Shown piece by piece: positions 19,981 through 28,120 of a stretch of DNA of 64,000 nucleotides (within the stretch, counting starts at the first letter, position 1; every line of letters begins with the position of its first letter). Under the pieces are notes generated by a model. The model worked only from the letters and a program-made list of their open reading frames with translations. It searched no databases and was not told the origin of the DNA. The DNA comes from Ardenticatenaceae bacterium. GTDB lineage: Bacteria; Chloroflexota; Anaerolineae; Promineifilales; Promineifilaceae. A program made the position numbers and the translations under genes. The stretch is from positions 2,976,001 through 3,040,000 of the forward strand of contig JACKBQ010000001.1 of assembly GCA_020634455.1 (NCBI GenBank), read 5' to 3'.

Positions 19981-20072
19981 GCTAAAATCCGGTCAGCCCG
20001 TTCGCTGCTTCCTCAGCGGAGGGGTTAGGGCTACATCAGTGTTCGCAGCACTTTTGTGGCCCACTCTTAGGG

Positions 20073-20125
20073 TATAATACGTTCAACTACTGAACGTATT
20101 ATAATGAAAAAAAAGAGCTTGTCTA
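20073..20125 (-). promoter_or_regulatory. Promoter with palindromic operator
   Basis: A perfect palindrome with 13-nt arms (TATAATACGTTCA, loop ACTAC, complement) spans 20073-20103. On the minus strand TATAAT (20098-20103) is preceded at 16 nt by TAGACA (20120-20125), giving a good promoter whose -10 box lies inside the operator. It drives the leader and the operon running to the integrase. A mirror-image TATAAT on the other strand could fire rightward. Confidence 0.65.
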
Positions 20126-20141
20126 CATCAGATGAACAAAC

Positions 20142-20354
20142 CTACCCGTTCTTTTCTGGTTTTGGTCCCCATCGTTTGTCGTCTGCTTGACGGGCAGTGG
20201 CCAAATAATCCAGGAACGAGGTCTTGTTCACCTGCCAAATGGGGCCAAACTTTTTGGCTTCAATATCCTCCTGACGAATCAGGCGCCGGATATGATTCAC
20301 ATGATAGCCACTCAGTTCAGCCGCTTCGACTGTGGTAATCCACTCTTCTTCCAT
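20142..20354 (-). CDS. Excisionase/MerR-like helix-turn-helix protein
   Basis: 70 residues: WITTVEAAELSGYHVNHIRR followed by RQEDIEAKKFGPIWQVNKTS, the standard HTH_17 (excisionase family) layout with recognition helix and wing. Likely a recombination directionality factor or transcription regulator of the element. Start at 20354 (MEEEWITT); an upstream TTG at 20390 would add 12 residues. It lies next to the palindromic operator, which could be its binding site. Confidence 0.8.
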   Translation of the reverse strand: MEEEWITTVEAAELSGYHVNHIRRLIRQEDIEAKKFGPIWQVNKTSFLDYLATARQADDKRWGPKPEKNG

Positions 20355-20470
20355 AGGGGCAGATTCTACCGTGTTACCCTGCCTATGCAATTGGCATTTG
20401 TGCTATTCAGTTGTCAACGTGCAATTTGTGGCCGCTGGCGCTGGGCCAACCGGGCCAACTTGTTTTGTCT

Positions 20471-20516
20471 GTGCCAGGTTGTGCCAGGTGAGCCAGCTGT
20501 GCCAGGTGGGCCAGCT
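20471..20516. repeat. GTGCCAGGT repeats downstream of the primase gene
   Basis: GTGCCAGGT occurs at 20471, 20481 and 20499; the last two are part of an 18-bp unit (GTGCCAGGTGAGCCAGCT, then the same with one change) repeated in tandem. The 9-bp word is the same as the one repeated inside the primase gene. Confidence 0.75.
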
Positions 20517-20538
20517 TCTCAGAGAGGCTGGCCCGATA

Positions 20539-22785
20539 TTAATCCACTAACTGTTCTGGCAGCGGCAAACCATACGCCACCGCCCACCGCTTCAGCTCCG
20601 CCAGGGTAACCAGCCAGTGCCGGCTGCCCTTGCCTCCAGAGCGGGGCGGCTTTTTCAGCCGCATTTTGCGCAGCGTCATGCCAATCTTCACCGTTGTCTG
20701 CTTGTCCAGCGTCAGCATCATCTCCTCGGCTGCCAGCTCATACACCAGGTCCACCAACTCTCTGGCCGTAAACAGCCAATGCGCTTTGTCGGCATATGCC
20801 AGATGGCTGGCACACCTGGCACACCTGGCACAGTTGGCACAAAGCTGCAGCAGCGCCCGCAGCGCCAGGGTGGTGAAATCATCTGTCTCCATCTGCGGCC
20901 GTTCTTCCTGATACTGCCAGGAAAGCGACTCCATTCGGTGCCACAACCCGGCAACCCCCTCATCATCCAGCCAGCGGGCCACCGCCAGAATAGCCCGCCA
21001 CGGCTCCAGACTGCGCCCGGTCAACCGTGCTTCCTGGTTGACCATGCCTTCATACACGCGCAGCACTGGCAGGTAATGCAGCCCCATACACCAGAGGTTG
21101 TCGATGAGCCACCGCCGGTCGTGCGGCCACTGGCCATATTCCAGCGGGTCCACGTTGGCCCGATAACGGTCCGGCGTACGCGTCAGCGGTACGATAATCG
21201 TTCGGCTGGCCAGCACGTGGTCTGGTAGATGGATGGCTGAAAAGAGTCGGAAGGAGAACGGGTTGACGTGCCGGGTGCCCCAGTTTTGGTCGGCATCCTT
21301 CTCCTTGAAAGGAATGGTGGTGCCGCGCCGGGTACCGGCCAGGAGCAGCGTGCGCTTATCGGGGCTGGTGCTGCGCGGGTCGGCCAAATCCTCGGCATCG
21401 TCAAAGGCCAGGGTAGCGCCGTAGTCGGCCAAATCGCGCAGGGCGGCAAAGGAGCCGCTGGCGTGGACCACGTGCCCCAGGTAGGACAGCTCGGTCACGA
21501 CCTGGAGCAGCTGGGTCTTGCCGCTGCCCCTATCCCCGTTGGGCCAGAGGTAGCCCGTCACCGTAAAAGCATCCAGAAACCAGGTGGCCAGAATGAAGCA
21601 GGCGAGAAGCTCGGCCATCGTGTCTTGCTCGGCCAGAGAGTGGTCGAAATCGATGAACCGGTTGACCACCTCCTTCACCTGCTGAAAAACGGCCGTTGCC
21701 TGCGGTGGGTTCTTCGGGTCATACGCCTTCATCCCTGAGGCGGAGAGCAGCCGGTCGGCGATAGGAACTTCTGGCAGGTACACCTCCAGCGGCAGGTTGT
21801 CAAGCGGCTGCTGTGCACCATCGCCAAAGGTGACGCCATCGTTGCGCAGGATGAAGAGCCGCTTTTCAAACCGCTGCAGCGGTGGATCGTGCCGCACAAT
21901 AGTGCCGTCTTTCTTCTGCGTTTCGCTCTGCAAGATTTTGACGTAGCACCAGGTAGCGGCGTAGCTGTAGCCACCAATGATGGACAACGGCCGTACCAGC
22001 CGTGCCGGAGCCTCGTCCAGCAGCTCCACCTTGGGCGGCGCCGCTTTCGGCTCCGGCCGTGGCCCCTGGGAGAGGGCGATGAGGTCATCAATCCCCTTCC
22101 CGGTGGCCACGAGCCAATCATCGACGCCGGTCTTGCCGTCTTCCAGCTGGGGCAGGTAGACGTGGTGCACCACCGCCCCTTTGCGCTTGAGGTGGTCGGT
22201 GAACCGGGTCAGCGCCTGGCGCACGCCATGTTTGGTCAGCACGTCGGAGTCGAAGACCAGGTAAACCGGCCGGTTCTCCCAGGCGATGTAATCCAGGTCG
22301 TTGGTGAAGACGGTGCCGCCGTACTTGTTGCGCTGCTTCCAGTTCCAAACGCCGGTGAGGGCGATGGCGCAAGCACCCAAGGTAGCAAGAGCATCGGCCT
22401 TCTTCTGCCCTTCAGTAATAAAGAGCGTCACCTTCGGATCCACCAACTGCGGCTGGCACACGGGCGGGCAATCTACCCGCACCGGCTCCCCTTTGGGCTG
22501 CTCGTACTTGATGACCTGCTGGGGATGCGTGCCGTCGTCCAGCTTCTTGCGCCGGTTCTCCACCACGCGCGGATTATCTGGCCGGTAGATGGCTGGCCCC
22601 AGCGTGCCGTCGGTGGTGTGCAGCGGCAGGAGGAGTCCCGGCACCCGGCACTGCCGCAGGTCAAAGCCGAGCTTCACGAGGTCTGCTTCATCGGTGATGG
22701 TGCGGTAGCCGCGAGCCGCGACCACCGCATCACCGATGCCCGACCCATCCCGGAGCATTGTTAAATGTTTCTCGGATAGTGTCAT
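20539..22785 (-). CDS. DUF3854/Toprim primase-like protein with helicase-type ATPase domain
   Basis: 748 residues. The N-terminal part matches DUF3854 proteins of mobile elements: substrate-site block LLLPLHTTDGTLGPAIYRP, Toprim-like ITEGQKKADALA and PVYLVFDSDVLTK. The second half has a P-loop NGDRGSGKTQLL followed by an acidic strand (ATLAFDDAEDL), as in replicative superfamily III-like helicases. So it is a likely primase-helicase that replicates the excised element. A C-terminal cysteine run (CANCARCARCASH) is encoded by four in-frame 9-bp repeats. Start at 22785 (MTLSEKHL); the upstream part of the long frame overlaps a separate small gene. Confidence 0.8.
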   Translation of the reverse strand: MTLSEKHLTMLRDGSGIGDAVVAARGYRTITDEADLVKLGFDLRQCRVPGLLLPLHTTDGTLGPAIYRPDNPRVVENRRKKLDDGTHPQQVIKYEQPKGEPVRVDCPPVCQPQLVDPKVTLFITEGQKKADALATLGACAIALTGVWNWKQRNKYGGTVFTNDLDYIAWENRPVYLVFDSDVLTKHGVRQALTRFTDHLKRKGAVVHHVYLPQLEDGKTGVDDWLVATGKGIDDLIALSQGPRPEPKAAPPKVELLDEAPARLVRPLSIIGGYSYAATWCYVKILQSETQKKDGTIVRHDPPLQRFEKRLFILRNDGVTFGDGAQQPLDNLPLEVYLPEVPIADRLLSASGMKAYDPKNPPQATAVFQQVKEVVNRFIDFDHSLAEQDTMAELLACFILATWFLDAFTVTGYLWPNGDRGSGKTQLLQVVTELSYLGHVVHASGSFAALRDLADYGATLAFDDAEDLADPRSTSPDKRTLLLAGTRRGTTIPFKEKDADQNWGTRHVNPFSFRLFSAIHLPDHVLASRTIIVPLTRTPDRYRANVDPLEYGQWPHDRRWLIDNLWCMGLHYLPVLRVYEGMVNQEARLTGRSLEPWRAILAVARWLDDEGVAGLWHRMESLSWQYQEERPQMETDDFTTLALRALLQLCANCARCARCASHLAYADKAHWLFTARELVDLVYELAAEEMMLTLDKQTTVKIGMTLRKMRLKKPPRSGGKGSRHWLVTLAELKRWAVAYGLPLPEQLVD
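20809..20844. repeat. Four 9-bp repeats inside the primase gene
   Basis: GGCACACCT, GGCACACCT, GGCACAGTT, GGCACAAAG in tandem on the plus strand (minus strand GTGCCAGGT register). In frame they encode the cysteine-rich run CARCARCA. Confidence 0.8.
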
Positions 22786-22804
22786 GGGTATCGTTTCCAA
22801 AGGG

Positions 22805-22981
22805 TTAGTCCGTGCCTTGCGTTTTACGCTTAGACGGCCGTCGCTGCCGGGTGCCGAGGATGATTGGCTCATCCGGTTCGCCCCATTCGGGCGAAAGGAT
22901 ATAGGTGTATACCCGAGCCAGCACCTTGGCCCGCGCTTCTCTTAAAGCAGGGTCTAATCCCTCAATCTGACTGTTTTCCAT
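22805..22981 (-). CDS. Small hypothetical protein (58 aa) of the element
   Basis: Starts MENSQIEGLDPALREARAKV and ends RRPSKRKTQGTD. It begins 2 bp after the stop of the CopG-like gene with AAGGAG 10 nt upstream of ATG (that site lies inside the previous gene's last codons), and ends 19 bp before the primase start, so it is the middle gene of a three-gene unit. Not recognised; the basic C-terminal tail may bind nucleic acid. Confidence 0.6.
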   Translation of the reverse strand: MENSQIEGLDPALREARAKVLARVYTYILSPEWGEPDEPIILGTRQRRPSKRKTQGTD

Positions 22982-22983
22982 CT

Positions 22984-23184
22984 TTACGCATCTCCTTTTT
23001 TCATAACAACTGTTTTGGGTCGCGGCGGCAAGGGCATTAGCCCCAGCTCCTCCGCTTTTTCCAGGGCGAGCACCCGCATGGTGTCGCTGCGCGTGCGGCG
23101 TAGGTGGCGCGCCAGGGCGTCAATCGTGCGCAGCTCCCGTTCGGTGACTCTGGTATGGACATAGGCATCTCGTTTACTGTTCAT
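22984..23184 (-). CDS. CopG/ribbon-helix-helix-like small DNA-binding protein
   Basis: 66 residues: a beta-strand-like YVHTRVTEREL, then IDALARHLRRTRSDTMRVLA, the usual ribbon-helix-helix pattern, and a short basic tail. Start at 23184 (MNSKRDAY) has GGAGG 5 nt upstream. It is the first gene of the primase unit. The tandem 9-bp array at 23269 lies in its promoter region, so it may repress itself or act as a copy-number regulator. Confidence 0.75.
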   Translation of the reverse strand: MNSKRDAYVHTRVTERELRTIDALARHLRRTRSDTMRVLALEKAEELGLMPLPPRPKTVVMKKGDA

Positions 23185-23268
23185 CTGAACCTCCATTGGG
23201 TGGCAAAGGGATTTGGTTGGTGCCACTTGTCAACCAACATAACGGGGCAATGTGTCACTGTCATCTGA

Positions 23269-23316
23269 AATTGACACAATTGACACAATTGACGAAATTG
23301 ACACCAAAATTGATAC
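23269..23316. repeat. Iteron-like 9-bp tandem array
   Basis: AATTGACAC at 23269, 23278 and 23296, AATTGACGA at 23287, and AATTGATAC at 23308: four head-to-tail units plus a fifth 3 bp out of register. On the minus strand the unit reads GTGTCAATT. It lies upstream of the CopG-like gene and may be an operator or replication origin. Confidence 0.8.
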
Positions 23317-23367
23317 CGGAGTTGACCAAACAAGGGGGTAGACTGGTGGTCATCGAGGGTGCACCAC

Positions 23368-23404
23368 AAAAAAACGCCCCACGAAACGCAGTTCGTGAGG
23401 CGTT
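23368..23404 (-). terminator. Intrinsic terminator
   Basis: 13-bp stem (AACGCCTCACGAA with its near-complement) and a 6-nt loop, followed by seven Ts on the minus strand. It ends the unit carrying the 23433-24881 gene. Confidence 0.85.
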
Positions 23405-23432
23405 GACAACGCAGTCAAAAGGGCAGGCACCG

Positions 23433-24881
23433 TTATTTCATAAAGCCATTCTGTCCTTTTCCCCTCGACTTCTTTTCCTCATGGGTGTGGTGGCGTCGGT
23501 TTTTATCGGTTTTGTCCTCCTCCTTTCCGGCCGACGTCACCGCCACCCACACCTTTTCTGCCAGACGCCCCTCTAAATACGAAAGCAAATCCGAGATTTC
23601 CCCCTCTGTATGACCCGAATGATGCCGCAGCCAGGTAACGACGCTCCACCGATACTGGACGTCGTACCAATGGGTGAACAGCTCCGGCACCTTGAGCCGG
23701 GTATTGCGGCTGGGGCGAAGCGGCTTCTTGAAGGTTGTCAGCTCCGGAATCTTGCCCCAGGCATCTATCTGGCGCTGCCGTTCGGCGGCCATGATGCAGA
23801 TGTTGCTTAGCGTTTGGGGATACAGGCGTGGGGGCTTTAGGCCGCGATACAGCTGCAATTCATCCTCTGATGGCTTGGGAACCGTTTGGGAAAGTGAATC
23901 TGTCTCCCCGTTTGCATCGTCGGGCGGAACGGCCGTTTCTGCCAACCCTTCTTCCACATCTTCATCGTTCGTTTTCCCCGTATCCAAAAACCCATTTTCG
24001 CCGTGCAGCAGGTCCTTTCCGTTGGTTCCTTGAACTTGCCAATTTGGCGGTGGTTGATCTGCCTGCACTTTTGGTGACGGCGGTTCAGCTTCGGCAGAGG
24101 GGGCACTCACCTCATCATCTTCTATGGCAAAGGTCGTTGTCCCCGCTGCAAAGGTCGTTGACTCAACGCTGTGTGCCCCGACATTTGTGACCCAATCCGG
24201 CAACGGTTCTGCAACTGGCTCTGACAACAGCCGTTCCACTTCGTAACTACTGTCACCATGACGGCCGTTTTCTACCGGTAATGGCGACGGGTCGTCGGTC
24301 TCCAACAGTTGCTGAAGGAGCGCCATGTATTGCTGGAGCAAATTGTAGAGGTCTTGCAGCTCGCCTAAAGAGGCGGCTTCCGTCCAGCCGATAAAAATGC
24401 GCAGCACCGTTTGTTGGGGGGCGATGGTGGAAAAGTGCAGCCGGGCCAGGAGCAAATCCGGGGGAATAGCTTCCGGGTCTGGCAAGTCTATACAGGGGAT
24501 GCGCCCCTGGGATGAATGGAACAGCTCCAGCACCACCTCATCAAGGGCGCTCTCCTTGAGGCGCAGATGGCGAAACAGCTGACGTTCATAGATGGCTCTT
24601 TCGAACGTACGGATTAAGGCGTTAGTAGATTGGCTCAGGTAGCCAGAGCGCCAGAGGAAGGTGGCCATGGCATGGCTGGACAGGCGGCTAACGGCGAGCC
24701 GAGTGTGGGGGACGGTGACGGGAAATGGCTGCTTTCGGGGTAGCAAAATCTGTTTTACATCTAAATGCAGGGCAAACAGCTGCACCGCTCTTTCCCGGTC
24801 GCAGGGGAGGATGTAGTTTAGCTGTTCTTGCCTGGGTGCCGAGCGGCCCAGGGTGTAACAGTGTAGGTAATCTCCTTTCAT
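23433..24881 (-). CDS. Hypothetical protein of the mobilisation region
   Basis: 482 residues, not recognised. The N-terminal 220 residues look globular (mixed helix/strand); 225-360 is a low-complexity acidic/Pro linker; the C-terminal part is helical with a Lys/His-rich tail (HHTHEEKKSRGKGQ). Start at 24881 is set by AGGAG 5 nt upstream. It lies 81 bp after the VirD4-like gene on the same strand, so it is presumably part of DNA processing or transfer, but nothing in the sequence proves that. Confidence 0.7.
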   Translation of the reverse strand: MKGDYLHCYTLGRSAPRQEQLNYILPCDRERAVQLFALHLDVKQILLPRKQPFPVTVPHTRLAVSRLSSHAMATFLWRSGYLSQSTNALIRTFERAIYERQLFRHLRLKESALDEVVLELFHSSQGRIPCIDLPDPEAIPPDLLLARLHFSTIAPQQTVLRIFIGWTEAASLGELQDLYNLLQQYMALLQQLLETDDPSPLPVENGRHGDSSYEVERLLSEPVAEPLPDWVTNVGAHSVESTTFAAGTTTFAIEDDEVSAPSAEAEPPSPKVQADQPPPNWQVQGTNGKDLLHGENGFLDTGKTNDEDVEEGLAETAVPPDDANGETDSLSQTVPKPSEDELQLYRGLKPPRLYPQTLSNICIMAAERQRQIDAWGKIPELTTFKKPLRPSRNTRLKVPELFTHWYDVQYRWSVVTWLRHHSGHTEGEISDLLSYLEGRLAEKVWVAVTSAGKEEDKTDKNRRHHTHEEKKSRGKGQNGFMK

Positions 24882-24962
24882 GAGTTCTCCTATTGATTTA
24901 GGCCCAGGCTGCCACCCCATGCGAGCGTTCAGCAGGATCTGGCAGTCTGGGTGTTGTTCTCC

Positions 24963-26642
24963 TTACCGAAATTTGGTGCGGACGATGTTCAGGGATTTCT
25001 CCGATGCCTCATCATCTTCCATAGGTGGTTCTGGTTGCTTTGGCAGATTGTCTGCTGAATCGTCAGGGTTGCTGTTGGGTAGGCTTTCTTCTGCCCCGGC
25101 AGGCGCTGGCGAAACGGCCGTTTCCCCACCCTCCTCTTTTTTTTGCACAACCGCTTCTGCTGACACAATCGCTTTTGCTTTTGCTTTTGCCTGCGCCGGG
25201 GCTGGCATAGCCCCTTGGGCAATGAGCGCCGCCTGCACCTGCTCTGTTAACCCCGACAGTGGTGGTAACCAGCTGTCATAGGCTCGCGGCAAGTCTCCAG
25301 CCGTGGGCGGCCGCGGCGGCTGGCGCTGGGGGAAATCTTCAGGCAAAGTTACCGGTTGGCCCAGCACCAGGTACGGCCGTTCCTGCCGGGTCAGCAGCAG
25401 CAGTTCCTCGTCCGACCAGCCCAATACCTCTTCTCGTGTGAGGACGGATTCTTGTCCCCCCTCTGGATTAAGCTGCGTGCCGTAACGGGTTGCCATGTAA
25501 ACGGCCGTTTCCCGCTCCCGCGGTGCGTACCACAGCTGGTGGGCAAACTGGCTGATAACGGTTTCGGCAGAACTGGCCGGAGAGACGGGGGCCAAAGATG
25601 CCAGAGAAGGCGCAGTAAGCACAACGGTAATGCCATAATCTGCGGCCGTGGCCAGGAACTGTGAAAAGTGGGGTAGCCTGCCAGCCAGATAAGCGTCTAA
25701 CACCAGCAGCAGCGGCTGACCGCCGCCAAAAGTTTCATGCTCCAGCAGCTGGCTGCGCACGAGCGTGGCCACCAGGCCAGCCATCTCGGCCATCTGGTTG
25801 GCAGGATAGGTGAGGTAGAGCGTCTGCTTATGCCGGAACCACCGCTCCGGCACGATGCCTGCCTTGTCTGCGGCCAGGGCAAAAGCGTCATATCCGGCCT
25901 GGTAGGGCCACAGCTGGTGGCAAAACCAGGAAAACGCCTGCACGGTGGCGGCATCGTAGATGGCCAGATGGGGCGGCTGTCCTTTGGTGAAGTGGCGTAC
26001 GTGCAGCCGGGCCTGGGGCACCGTTTCCAGCGCCGCCAGCGCACGCAGCATGTCGGTCAGAGCCACATCCAACAGCAGCTGGAACGGATGCCGCTTGTGA
26101 ACCTGGCTGTACCGGCCGATGGCACAAATCAGGGAGATGGTGCGATTGGTCGCCGCCTGGATTTCTGCTTCGCTGGTACTCCCCGTGAACGGATTCGCGG
26201 GGAGAAGCAGCTGGTGCAGTCGGAAGGCCGGTGCCTCCTGCCAGAACCGGAGCAGGCTGTCGCCCCGCAGCTGGTAACCAGGGTGTGCATACACCGGACC
26301 GCGAATTGTCTGTCGCAAAGCGGCCGTTTGCTGGTAGAGCTGGCCATCCGGGTCCACGATGAGCGCAGCGCCGGGCCAATAGCTCACGGTCAGGCAAAGC
26401 TGCTCGCGCCACGAACTGCCGGGTGGGGCGACAATCAGCAGATGCCCACGGTTTTCGGCGGTGGCGTACACGGTGGGTGTTTTCCCGTGCGAGACGGGCA
26501 GTCTGGCCAGGGGCATCTCGCCGTCGTCAGCCAAATGCGTCGTCGCTTCGTTGGCAGTGAGCCGCCCCTGGGCCAGCCGGTGCTGCTTTTGCTGGCGGGC
26601 GATTTGCCAGGCGGAATAGAGAGAATGAAGATTTTTTTGCAT
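24963..26642 (-). CDS. VirD4/TraG-like protein with degenerate Walker A
   Basis: 559 residues. The order of landmarks follows type IV coupling proteins: GHLLIVAPPGSSWREQL (67-83) stands where the family has a GPTGSGKG-type P-loop; ALIVDPDGQLY follows as in the ALVIDPKGE block; then LLLVLDAYLAGRLPHFSQFL (about 310-330) in place of the Walker B LLDEFANLGRIP, and QFAHQLWYAPRERET near the end. The lysine and serine of Walker A are gone and the Walker B glutamate is replaced, so ATP hydrolysis is doubtful. No membrane helices are seen. The Ala/Lys-rich C-tail is disordered. It follows the relaxase-like gene by 3 bp. Confidence 0.7.
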   Translation of the reverse strand: MQKNLHSLYSAWQIARQQKQHRLAQGRLTANEATTHLADDGEMPLARLPVSHGKTPTVYATAENRGHLLIVAPPGSSWREQLCLTVSYWPGAALIVDPDGQLYQQTAALRQTIRGPVYAHPGYQLRGDSLLRFWQEAPAFRLHQLLLPANPFTGSTSEAEIQAATNRTISLICAIGRYSQVHKRHPFQLLLDVALTDMLRALAALETVPQARLHVRHFTKGQPPHLAIYDAATVQAFSWFCHQLWPYQAGYDAFALAADKAGIVPERWFRHKQTLYLTYPANQMAEMAGLVATLVRSQLLEHETFGGGQPLLLVLDAYLAGRLPHFSQFLATAADYGITVVLTAPSLASLAPVSPASSAETVISQFAHQLWYAPRERETAVYMATRYGTQLNPEGGQESVLTREEVLGWSDEELLLLTRQERPYLVLGQPVTLPEDFPQRQPPRPPTAGDLPRAYDSWLPPLSGLTEQVQAALIAQGAMPAPAQAKAKAKAIVSAEAVVQKKEEGGETAVSPAPAGAEESLPNSNPDDSADNLPKQPEPPMEDDEASEKSLNIVRTKFR

Positions 26643-26645
26643 CGC

Positions 26646-27425
26646 TTAGAACCCCATATCCCAGCCCAGATCCTGGTCGTGCTCGCGTTCCGCTTCTGCC
26701 TGGGCCCTTTCTGCTTCCACCTGCCGGGCCAGGCGTTCGGCCTGCTCGCGACTGGCGGCTTCTTGCGCCAGCACTGCTTCCCGCTGCATCTGGCTGCGTC
26801 GGGCTTGCTCTCCAGCTGCACCATCCTGCTCGTGACCTAAGCGGCGCTGCTTGCCCCTGGCACCTGGCTGCACCAGCCCTGCTTCTTGCTGCACGGCGGC
26901 TGCGCGCGCCTGCTCCAGGGCTTGCTCGCGCTGCATCTCGATGGCCACCGCCTGCTCTCGCTCCAGCGCCTGCCGCACCGCCAGCCACCAGGATTGAAAC
27001 GCCTCCCCTTTTACCTGCACTGGCTGGTCACCAAAGGCGAGCGCGTGGGCGTGGGGATAGCGGGTGTCCGAATGTTGAATCAGGCGCCACTCATCGAAGA
27101 GCGGCCCACCGGCCGCCATCGCCCGGTTAAACGCTTCGGCGGTGAGTTCCATCTCTTTGACCGAGAGGATGAACTGGTAGGTCATCTCGTGACTCATGCC
27201 CTGCTCACGCACCCATTGCAGCACTTCTTCGTGCGTACACGGCCGTCCCGCCGGATCCAGCCATTGGCCCCGCTGCGGCCGCAGTTCCTGCTCATGGGCC
27301 CGGCCGCGCCCCAGGGCAAAATATTGGGCCAGCTTGCGTGCTTTGGTGGCAGAGCGGCGACCAGATGGTGTACGGTTGCTGAGCCAGTCCAGGCGCACGA
27401 TGTTTTTTGTCCGGGAGTTATTCAT
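26646..27425 (-). CDS. Relaxase-like mobilisation protein
   Basis: 259 residues. The key evidence is IQHSDTRYPHAHALAFGD (about 120-137), the three-histidine metal site H-x-D-T-x-x-P-H-x-H of MOB relaxases. A Tyr in EMTYQFILSVKEMEL upstream might be the nicking residue, but this is uncertain. The C-terminal half is a long Gln/Glu/Ala coiled coil. Relaxases nick at oriT and pilot the strand to the coupling protein; here the VirD4-like gene follows. Its ATG (27425) overlaps the end of the accessory gene by 8 bp, so translation is coupled. Confidence 0.75.
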   Translation of the reverse strand: MNNSRTKNIVRLDWLSNRTPSGRRSATKARKLAQYFALGRGRAHEQELRPQRGQWLDPAGRPCTHEEVLQWVREQGMSHEMTYQFILSVKEMELTAEAFNRAMAAGGPLFDEWRLIQHSDTRYPHAHALAFGDQPVQVKGEAFQSWWLAVRQALEREQAVAIEMQREQALEQARAAAVQQEAGLVQPGARGKQRRLGHEQDGAAGEQARRSQMQREAVLAQEAASREQAERLARQVEAERAQAEAEREHDQDLGWDMGF

Positions 27426-27954
27426 CTGCGCCCTCCTCCTCATCAATGACAAGCTCTCCCGACTTCTCTTGCAGCAGCTTCACCAGCTCTCGCAGCGGCT
27501 TCTTGAGCAGCGCCCGCTGCCGCTCGCGGGCGACGGTGCGCATCGCCTGGTAGACGGCGCGAATACGGCCGTCCTGGGTCGTGCGGTCCCCCTGGCCCAC
27601 TTGCATGACGTCTTCAAAATCTTGTGGATGGCTGGCGGCCTCCTGGCGAATCTGCTGGAGGAGCAGCATCGTCGTCAGCTCATGGGCCATGGCCGCCTCC
27701 GCCGCGGCCAGCACGCCCAGCTTGGCCATGCGGTTGAACTGGCGCTGCATCCCTTGGGACACGCTGTTGTTGATAAGGGGGACAAGCAGAGTAGTTAAAT
27801 CTGCTTCCAGGCCGACAAGCGCCAGCGTTTCGATGGCGGCGCTGAAGGTCATCTGGTGTTGTGTGGCAAAGGCTTGAATCTGCTCCCGACCGTCGTCGGT
27901 CAAGGTGATTGTTTTCTTGCGGGTGAACCCGCTGCGTTCTTGTGCGTTAAACAT
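27418..27954 (-). CDS. Mobilisation accessory protein, ribbon-helix-helix-like
   Basis: 178 residues. The N-terminus (KKTITLTDDGREQIQAFATQ) looks like a MobC/RHH strand-helix; the rest is helical with an acidic C-terminus (DEEEGADE). Its position directly before, and overlapping, the relaxase-like gene is that of oriT-binding MobC-type proteins. Start 27954 has GGAG 8 nt upstream. A CCGGGA/TCCCGG hairpin lies about 20 nt further upstream. Confidence 0.65.
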   Translation of the reverse strand: MFNAQERSGFTRKKTITLTDDGREQIQAFATQHQMTFSAAIETLALVGLEADLTTLLVPLINNSVSQGMQRQFNRMAKLGVLAAAEAAMAHELTTMLLLQQIRQEAASHPQDFEDVMQVGQGDRTTQDGRIRAVYQAMRTVARERQRALLKKPLRELVKLLQEKSGELVIDEEEGADE

Positions 27955-28120
27955 GAAGTTTTCTCCGTTTTTTAATCCGGGAAGGTGTCCCGGCGTTTTG
28001 CGTTATATTGGTGATATTGTGATGTCCAAACAGACGGCGAGGCAGCCCAGTAGAGCGTGTGACCTGCCCAGAAACGGCCGTTTGGCAATGATTATTCTGT
28101 TGGGAGAAACAACGGAGAGA

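Noticed and set aside
23269..23316. Short tandem array as a CRISPR
   Set aside because: Units are 9 bp and directly abutting, without spacers; no cas genes anywhere. Cas4-like cysteines in the 36060 gene belong to an AddB-type nuclease domain.
25737..26840. Plus-strand 367-codon frame over the VirD4-like gene
   Set aside because: Shadow of the minus-strand operon; no ribosome binding site, no recognisable domain, and neighbours overlap consistently on the minus strand.
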